9,588 nt of DNA from Candidatus Omnitrophota bacterium (GTDB taxonomy: Bacteria > Omnitrophota > Gorgyraeia > JAFGHF01): contig JAMXCY010000025.1 of NCBI GenBank assembly GCA_024543015.1, forward strand, positions 1-9,588, written 5' to 3'. The translations under genes and the position numbers were made by a program. Positions 1 to 9,000 of this stretch are shown here, in pieces (positions within the stretch are counted from its first letter, which is position 1; the number at the start of each line of letters is the position of its first letter). Under the pieces are notes generated by a model. It saw only the letters and a list, made by a program, of their open reading frames with translations. It was not told the DNA's origin and made no database searches.

Positions 1-3000
1 GCCAGAGATTAGAAGATTCGCTTCGGGATAACAGCTTAGCAAAAGTCGCCCAAAGAGTTGATGTAATAACATTCTTATTAACACTTTGGGAGACAGTAAA
101 GATTACATTCTTGAGCATAGTTGGTTTATTAGCATCTTTAGGAATTCTTCTTAAGCTTAACAAGTGGCTTTTAATCAGGCCGATAGTTGTAAGATTTTTA
201 ACAGTTGAAATGCCTAAAGATGTTGCTCCTGTGGCTAGAGAGTCGCTTGCAGCAGCTGTTGGAACAACTGATGATGTTTATGCAAGAACACGTGATTTTG
301 TAGTTCGTAGAACCCCGGCATTTAACTATCGTGAATATTTCATCCGTTATCTTACTGAAAAAATTATTGAAGGAAATATGGATAATGCACAAGCCGAAGC
401 ATTTATTGATAAGAATATCTTATTCTGGAGATTTGTGTTAGTAGATCAGGAATCACCATGGTTTCAAGGTGGTAAACTTGGGAAAATGCGGGAAAGAAGA
501 ATGCCAATCAGAGGTGGTAGGTTCGTGATTACTGATTTTGAAATGGATAAGCTTTTTGAATATTGCCATGAAGACGGAACTGACCCAGTTGCACACTTTG
601 GATTAGGAGATTTGATTGATAATGATGTGTTAGGAGGTCTTAATGCCCAAGATAGATCAAAGAAAATTCAGGAACTTATAGATAAAGGAATAACCAGTAG
701 CGAACAATCTCTTCAAACCTCATCAACTCGTAAGAACACTGGGGTAAAATTGCAGAGAAAGCAAGGTTTCCGGGCTTATCTTTCCAAGAAACGTAAACAA
801 AAAGGTATTCCTGAAATAAAATATCCAATGTCAGATACACATTATCACGCCCTTTATTTACCAATGATGTTTTGGGCAATTTTTGTAAGTTCTCATGTCT
901 CAAGAAAATCTCCTTTATATAAGATGAGATATACCTTTTTACTTGTCACAGGAATTATAACTACTCTTCTGATCAAAGGATTTTCACCCTTATTGGTGGC
1001 AGCCGGCGTATTAGCAACTGTTTTAGGAATTTTAACTTTTATATCTTTATGGATACTGCGTCCTTTTGCCTCTGAAAGTTCATTCGGTAATAGACTAGAT
1101 AGGGAAGTTTCTCCTCAAGAGCGGGCAATGATGAAATTAGCTTCTAGGTTCTGGGCTTGGAGTTTTCTAGAATGGGAAATATACAACGGACTAATAATTC
1201 TTTTGATTACTATTGTTTTGCCGGCAATGGCTATTCCTATTTGGGCAAAATATGTTTGTGCTATTCCTTTTATATTGAACGCAATACTTTCTTTTACATC
1301 AATACTTCATGCAAATATTGCTTCTTTATCAGATTATATCAGAGGCAAATATAATCTTGATGAAACTAATAATGTTAAAACTCGCTATAAAATTTTAGGT
1401 ATAGCAGGTGTGGTTTTAGGCAGTATAGCAGGATGGAAAGTCCTTGGTGTTGTTGGTATTGTTTTATTTCCAATAGGACTTATAGCATTAATGGCATTAT
1501 TAAGACACTATATTTTTACTCAAACAAGAACAGCCTTAAATAAATTAAAGAAAGATATCTTGCCTAATGATCCAAAATTTAGATTAGTATGGCGTAGTTT
1601 TGTAAGAAATCTCTATAATAACTCTTTTAGATTTCCTTTAATTTCACGCAAGACATATGAAAGATTAATGGATTTAGAAAATCAAAGAGGAGTTCCAGGT
1701 ATTGATACTGCCTGGGCCCGTCAAAGCATAGTAGATTTAGTTAATTTCTACTATTCTAAAAAGCCGGACTTAAAACAAATTACTCCTCTTGCTTTAATGA
1801 TTAATGCAACTGGTGCAGATACCTGGAGAACGGGTTTTGATGCTTTAGATAAACGCAATAAAGATGCAGGCGAGATGGTTACACTTTGGGATAAACTAAT
1901 GGAAAAACACGGTAAGGAATTTGATTTATTTGCTGATAACTTAGCAGTGATTTTGGGTTTTGAGGAACAAATACAAACCTCATCAGCTAGAAAAGCAACA
2001 ACAGTGGTAACTCCGAGTGTAAAGATAGATAAGAGTTCACCGCAGAACGCATTAAATAGTTTAAAGCTTCGCTATCCGCAGCTAAGTGAGGATCAAGTAA
2101 AAAGCGCAATTGAAGATTGGGCTAACTGGCGCTTAGGAACAGTATATAAAACTTTTGAAAGCATAAGAACCTCTGCAGTATGGTCTTATGCCATGGCTGC
2201 TCATAGATTAGGTGTTTTGAGCCAGAATAGTGGAGAAACCGAAGCTGTTTATGAAAGACGGCTTGAAGATTGGGCCAAAAAGCAGGTCACTATAATTTTA
2301 AAATATGCCTCTGCTAGAATAGGGAATTATTTTACAGAGATGAGTAGTAGGCCGGAAGAGCAAGGGCATAGCTGGACCGTACTTGAAGGTGGACGCGAGC
2401 CTCAATTCTGGGCAGATTTAGAAGCAGGGAACCAGCGCTGGCCCTATGTTTTACTAGTCGGGAGTCCTGCATTTTGGTTGCCAGAAAATTCGCTTCAAAG
2501 TGGTATGGCTTGGAAAGTTTCGAATTATCAATACACCCGTGCCTTTATAAGAACCAGAGATGATTCAGCTCCTTCAGGAAGCCGCTCAACACCATATTTA
2601 TTTGGACTTGATACTGGGCACCGCATTGACTATGAAGATTTTCTATATCTACCGGATAATTTAATGCGTTTTAAAGAAAATCCACGGCTTGCTCTATTAG
2701 GTTCAACCTATAAGGTTTTTGAGCATGATTATACTATTGAAGCAACTGCTTGTGGTATGTCAGAGCTAGTATTTAACTCAACAGTAAGAAGGGCTGGCGC
2801 ACGTGTCTTCGGTGAGCCTGGAGTAGGAAAGATGGTTATTGATGTTGAAAAAGCTGATGAGGCAGCAGCTATGTTAGGATACAGCATTATTGAAGATACA
2901 GATACAACTAACCGTCTTCAAACTATTGGTTATACTACAGAGCATACTGATACAGTAGTTACTAAGCAGAATACATATAATACAATATATGAAGCTTTTT

Positions 3001-6000
3001 CATTTATTACTAGATTTGGCGGCCCAACCTCAAAAGATACAGCTTTAAGCCCTGCCGGATGGGAATTTTGGCTAAGCCGTAATGTTCACTGGACAGTTAA
3101 GTTAGGCCTTCTTGTGGGTTTATGGTGGCATTACATTAAGAAGAAGTTAGTTAAGTTAACTAACGAAGCAATGTTTCTTTTAGTTGTTTTATTGCCTTTC
3201 TCTTTATATGCTGAGTTTTGGCCTTGGATTTTATTTGCTTATATAGGTGGCGTATTTGCTCAAGCAATCAACTTCCATACCAAGCAGTGGTTTATCCAAA
3301 AATATGGATATGCATTAGGTACAATTCTTTTTATAATTTTATTTCCGGTATTATACCTTTACTATGTAGCTTTTGTTCCTGAACATGATAATCAGACTAG
3401 CAACTTTGCAACTAGAGGATGCGTTGTAATGACTATCGGTACTAGGGATAGCAACCTTAACAGAAGAGGTACTGTAGATATTTTCCACAGATGGCAGGCA
3501 ACTATTCGTTTAGGCACGTTTTTAATATGGGTAGTTGTTTTAGGCGCAGCATTTCATCCAGTAGGATGGGCAATAAATGCTTTGCTTATGCTTGCACCTA
3601 TTTGTTGGGTAGTTGCACCATATTTGTTTAACCCTGCAAAGAGCATACCGCGGTCGCTTGGTCCTTTGGAAAGAATACCATATTTAGCTAGTTTTCTGAA
3701 GAAAGCTCCTTATAAATTATATTTAACATTTACTGGTTCAATTTATGGATTTGTTCGGGCAACCCTTGAATTAATGATTCTTGCTCCGCTTGCTTTTGCC
3801 TTAGCGAAATATGCTGTTTTACCTTTACTTGCTTTAGCCGGAATCACTTTTAGTGGGTGGCAATTACCATTAATATTAGGTTTTGTTGCTCTGCGTTTAG
3901 CTTGGTCGCTTTTTAAAGAAGGGCTTCTTGAATTTAGTCATATTAGTCAGTGTTTGTTTAACAGAGGAGATTTTGTCTGGAATCTTGATAATTTCTTTAA
4001 AGGATTTACTGCTTTGAGTGATTTCTTAAGTCATAAATTAATGTTCTCAGTTTATAAAATGTCACCAATTTCATTAATTGTTTCATTAGGCGTTCTTACA
4101 GCTATTAGCATACCGCTTGTAAAATTAGGCGCAATTGTTCTTGGCATAGCAGTTACCTGGAAGATGGTAGGTATTATAAGTGCAAGCTTAGCTGTTTTAA
4201 TTTGGGGAATCATGAAAGTAAGGTCCTTAGGAACACCTAAGGATTATTTCAGAGAGCATATTAAGCGTGACATAGCAGGTTACTTAGATAATGACGGAAT
4301 CCCTAGCTTAATGCGACGTATGTTTAAGGGGATAAGAAATATTTTCTTTATTAAAATTAATTTATTTTTCTTAATGCATGGCTCATCTTTGGCGCAAAAA
4401 TTTGGAGATTTATTAAAAGATGGACTTAGTGATGACGAGGAGAAAACTGCAATAGATACCATTTATAATGATGCAAAGTTAGCTAATATTAGAGAGGATT
4501 TAGTCGATTTTACAGGAGATGAGGGCGCGACTAAAACATACGTATATAAGATTTTGAAGAAAAAATCAGATCAAGCAGGCACTGTGCAAACTTCCAGCAC
4601 TAGAAAATCTAGCACTTTGCAAACTTCGAGTACGAGGAAAAAAACTACACAGATATCAAAGAAAAGGGAATACAGCTACATTTCTGCAAATAGAAGGTTA
4701 GTCTTAGAATACAAACATATTTATAAAGGCATTATTAATTGGATTGCTTCAACAGAATATATAGATTTGCTAACAGGTAATTTTGCGATTTTTAGCATTT
4801 TTTCTATTATGTTTGGATTAATTTTATTAATCGCTGGTATAGGACACAGCATACCAATAATGTATTTAATAACACCACTTGTTATGATTCTTGGGCCATT
4901 TGTCATAATAGGAACTTATTATTTAATCATTGGTATTGTCTCAGCTTTTGTATTGTTAATTTGCCTGTTTACAAGAGGCTTGACTCCAGAAAATTATTAT
5001 ATAGGTGATGAGGTTAGAAGAGCAATCAGAAGAAGACGAATATCTATTCAGGAATTAATAGAAGTATTGCAGGATAGAATCGCTATTAGTGATGTTGTTG
5101 TAGCGTTAGGCAATGAGGGTCCGCTTGCAAAAGATGCTATCTTAACTTTAGAAGAGTTACTTGCAAATACCAATCCTACAGTACAAGAAGAAATAGAAGT
5201 TGAAACAGGTGAAATTGTAGAAGAATATGAACAAGTTGGGGATGGCGTTTATTATCAAGATAATCTCCCAACAGGTAGGATGATACCAGAGATGCGCAAA
5301 GAGATAATTGATGTTCCCAATCCTTCTTATGTAGCTATAGAAGAGGCTATAGTCAAAATTAAAGGTGATGAGCTCCAGACTTCCAGCACAAGAAAGCAAC
5401 CTGGAAATATAGAGTCTTTGGAGCAATTGCGTGCTAAATTAAAGCAGTATAGCGTAGAACATTTAGTTGGAAGATACGAAGAAACATTTACAAAAACAAA
5501 CAATAGAGAATTATTAGAAGCTCTTTTTGCAGCGGAGGTACGGATTTTTGATGCAGAAGTAGAAACCGCAAAAGAACAAGCTAATGCTATCGTAGAAGGC
5601 ATTAGAAGTATGGGGCGGGTATGGAATGTTGAATTTCCCACAACAGGAGAACTTCTTGAAAGTTTAGTACCAGCAGTTGTGCCTACGTTTGTTTCTTCAT
5701 ACAAAATTATTGATGAAAAAGAATGGATTGAGTTTTTGAATTCTTTAACTCCTGAGAATTATAAGCAGAAACTTGCTGAACTTGGAAAAGAAGGTTTACA
5801 AACCTCCTCAACCCGCAAAGCCCAAGCCCTCACCGCCTTAGCTCAAAGCACTCAAAGCTTGCAATGGATACACACCTGGGATAGAGTATTTGACGGTTTT
5901 AATCCTCAAGACAGTGATGTAGAAACAGTAACCATTGCTTTTGATAGAGGAAATAAAGGAAATATAAGATATCAGATACCTATACCTATATATAATAGAC

Positions 6001-9000
6001 TTAGTGATATCCAAAAAGATACCGTAGTAAAATACGTAACTGATTCTATACACGGCTACACTCACTTTATCGGAATAGAAGGAATACTTATCCATGGCCC
6101 TCCGGGACTAATAGAAAAGACCAAAGCCATATACAATCCAGATAGAGCAGCTAAAGCTCCTTATGGCTGGTTATTAAGAGTATTAAAGAAAGCTTACTCT
6201 TTAGAAACAGACGCAGCTCCTCTTAATGCAGCTACTTTAGAAGAAATAGCTCAGTTATCGCAAGACACAACCAGGCCTTCTAAGAGAAGAGACAACCTTA
6301 ATAAGGGAGTCCACGCTGTTATAGATATCGGTGGTTCAGATATTAAATTTGGTATAAAAGAAGACGGTCAGGGCAAATTACTCTTCTACAAGGAATACTC
6401 CTGGAGCCCTGAGAGCATATTTGATCCATTTTCTCCTTTTACCCAGGACCAAGCTGTCCCAACCGGACATGTACCTACCCTTAAGATATTAATAGATTTA
6501 TCCAGACTAAGACTTGGCCTTGAGAATTTAAGACGCTATGACAATGCTAATTACACTCAAAGCTTAAATGAGCTTAATCAGAGAATAGATGCAACTATAG
6601 CTAAGTTTCAAGACAAAGACCAGGATAAAGAAAGAGCAGAAACACCACTTCCGGTATTACACCAAATAGTAGAAGATGCTAGAATCCAAGAATCAGAGAC
6701 AGGCCTAAAACTCTTTGTTGATATAAACGGTATAGGCTTAAGTGTTAATCTTGCCTGTGTTGACAACAAAGTAGTTGGTTTTGGCCACCTTATTATGGGT
6801 ATACTTAATCCCGAAGGCGCAACTATAACCAGATTCGCCGAGCAGGGCCAAATAGACTTAAAAGACGTAGCTAAAGGCCAGAGAGAACAACACCTCTTAG
6901 ATAACCTGGATGAGACATTAAGACCTAGATTTGAAACTGCTATTACAGCAGCTAAAGAAGTAGCTCGAAGAGATGATTTAAACCAAAGACTTAAAGCAGT
7001 AGAAGATTTAGGTCAGCATATAACAGAAGATATCAGTGCCGAAGCTGCAGTATTTAATGATGGTGATGCTTTAGCTTTTTATGTAGCTGCCGAAGAAAAT
7101 GGAAGCCGCTACTTTGTATTATCTCTTGGAACTGGTGTAGCTTCAGGATATGTAGATGAATTAGGCCTGGTTGCTGATATCATGGGTGAAGCTGGAGCAG
7201 TACACATTGATATGGCACCTAATGCTCCGGGAATCATGCCTGGTGAGAACGGAAACTTAAGACAATACATATCACAACGGGCAGTAATTGATCCCCAAGG
7301 TTGGAACTTAGCTGCTGCATATGATATAGATCTAGCACCATTTGGTGACAACAAAGACGCTAAACTTGCCCACGCTCAATCACTTTTTGACTCTGATAGT
7401 GTTCAGGATAGACAAAAAGCCCAAAAAATCTTCACTCATATAGGCCAAGCCTTAGCAGTAGTAGTCTATAGAATAAACAGAACCTTATCTGCTTACGCCC
7501 AAGAAAAACCACGTTACAGTTTAAAAAACCAACCTATCCAGACAGTCCTAATAGTAGGAAGAGTAACCCGAGGTAAAGCCGGCCAAACAATTGTCGAAGA
7601 AGCCAATAAATATCTAAAAGAAGAACTCAACCTCGACCACATAACTGTTGTCCTCCCTAAAGAAACTGATGATCCTAAGAGGGTAGAAGTAGTTAAGAGA
7701 TTCGGACAGCTCGAAGGTGCTGGCTACTATGTATCGCAGGTATGGCAGGATGCCCAAGAGTTGCAAACCTCATCAACTCGTAAGCACTCATCAATCCGCA
7801 AAGTCTCTGTAGACTTAAGCCATCCCGATTTAACCGGAACCGGCCAGAGAATACGCAGTGCTGCTGCCGCAGTTTTACGTTTTGGAGAAAGAGAACAAGA
7901 AGGCATTCGTGACCTAGAAAAAATAATAATTGAAGAAGATAGAAAAAGACAATCTAGCCAGCACGATATAGATGTATTATTTGGAGCTGTTGTATCTAGA
8001 AACTTATTAGGCCAAAGTGACAACCCTGTTGTTCAAGCTTACCAGAGAGATTTAAGCTGGCTGCCGGATAATAAGGGAAGAAGGGATTTACATGTACATA
8101 CCAGTATGTCTGATGGAGATAGAAGCATTGAGGAAGTTATTAAAGAAGCGGTTAGAACCGGAACTAAGTGGATGGCTATTACTGAGCACAATATTGTTTT
8201 AGGTGTAGAGAGGGCGGTTGAGCTAGGAAAGAAATACGGTGTAAATGTTATACCGGGTGTTGAGTTTGAAAGTAATGTAGTGGTACATTCAGCCCAAAGA
8301 GGATATCTAAATGGAACTAACCATATTTTAGGATTATATATAGATTATAATAATCCGCAAATAGAGGAGCTGTGCATACGCCAACATGTTACTCAACAGT
8401 TTAGACATTTGTGGCAGGTAGTTGTTTTACAGCAAGTTATCCAAGAAAAAGGCTTAGCTGTGCCGATACCAGAATACAGTGCTTTGCAAACAGATAATGG
8501 CGCTATAGATGTTATGGATGTCTCTGAATTAATATTTGGTGCTATTGAGTTAAGAAGAAAAGCGCTTGTTGAAAATGGTTTTATCCAAAAAGCAGCTAAA
8601 GCCGAAGCTGCAGCTAGTGAATTAAGAGATGGCACAAGCAATAAATTAAAAGATGAATATCTTTTACCTTTAAGGCAATTGTTTAGAGAAGCTTCTCAAT
8701 CGCAAGGTCAATATCAATTGTCAGATGAGCAAAATGAGCTATTAGAAACAATATTTAAATATGCTCATCTGCAGGTAGCTTGGAATGCTCGTAAGCATCT
8801 TGCATATAATGTATTAAAGGATCAACCTGATTTAGATGAATTAACTCAAGAAATCATGTACTTTTTTGCGGCAGAGGAGCGTTCAAGTGTTGCTTATGAG
8901 TCAGCAGAAACAGTTGTTGAAACTATTGATGCAGCCGGGGGTGTGGCAGTATATGCTCATCCGGGCTGGTATTTTGCAAATTTGTTTAGAGAGTTAGACC

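Noticed and set aside
1971..2006. Similarity of IQTSSARKAT to the histone H3 tail segment QTARKST
   Set aside because: The likeness is a few small and basic residues, the other copies lack it, and no chromatin context exists.
2433..3500. GT2-type cellulose/hyaluronan synthase reading, with the Glu-Asp pair at 964-965 and HRWQ at 1162-1165 as ED and QxxRW motifs
   Set aside because: About 200 residues and several membrane helices separate the two, whereas GT2 synthases have them some tens of residues apart with none between. The block order fits GT48 better. Kept as the main alternative.
6096..6122. GPPGLIEKT resembles a Walker A (P-loop) ATP site
   Set aside because: The Gly before Lys-Thr is replaced by Glu, there is no clear Walker B partner, and the following ROK fold already binds ATP in another way.
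8484..8498. LQTDN and LQTIG (near 2913) as further degenerate octapeptide copies
   Set aside because: Only the first three residues agree and the SS..RK part is absent, so chance is the simpler explanation.
676..8641. Open frames of 60-125 residues on the minus strand, and one of 65 residues on the plus strand at 1157-1354
   Set aside because: All lie inside the long forward frame, mirror its codons, and give low-complexity Ser/Cys/Ile-rich translations with no recognisable domain or plausible start context.
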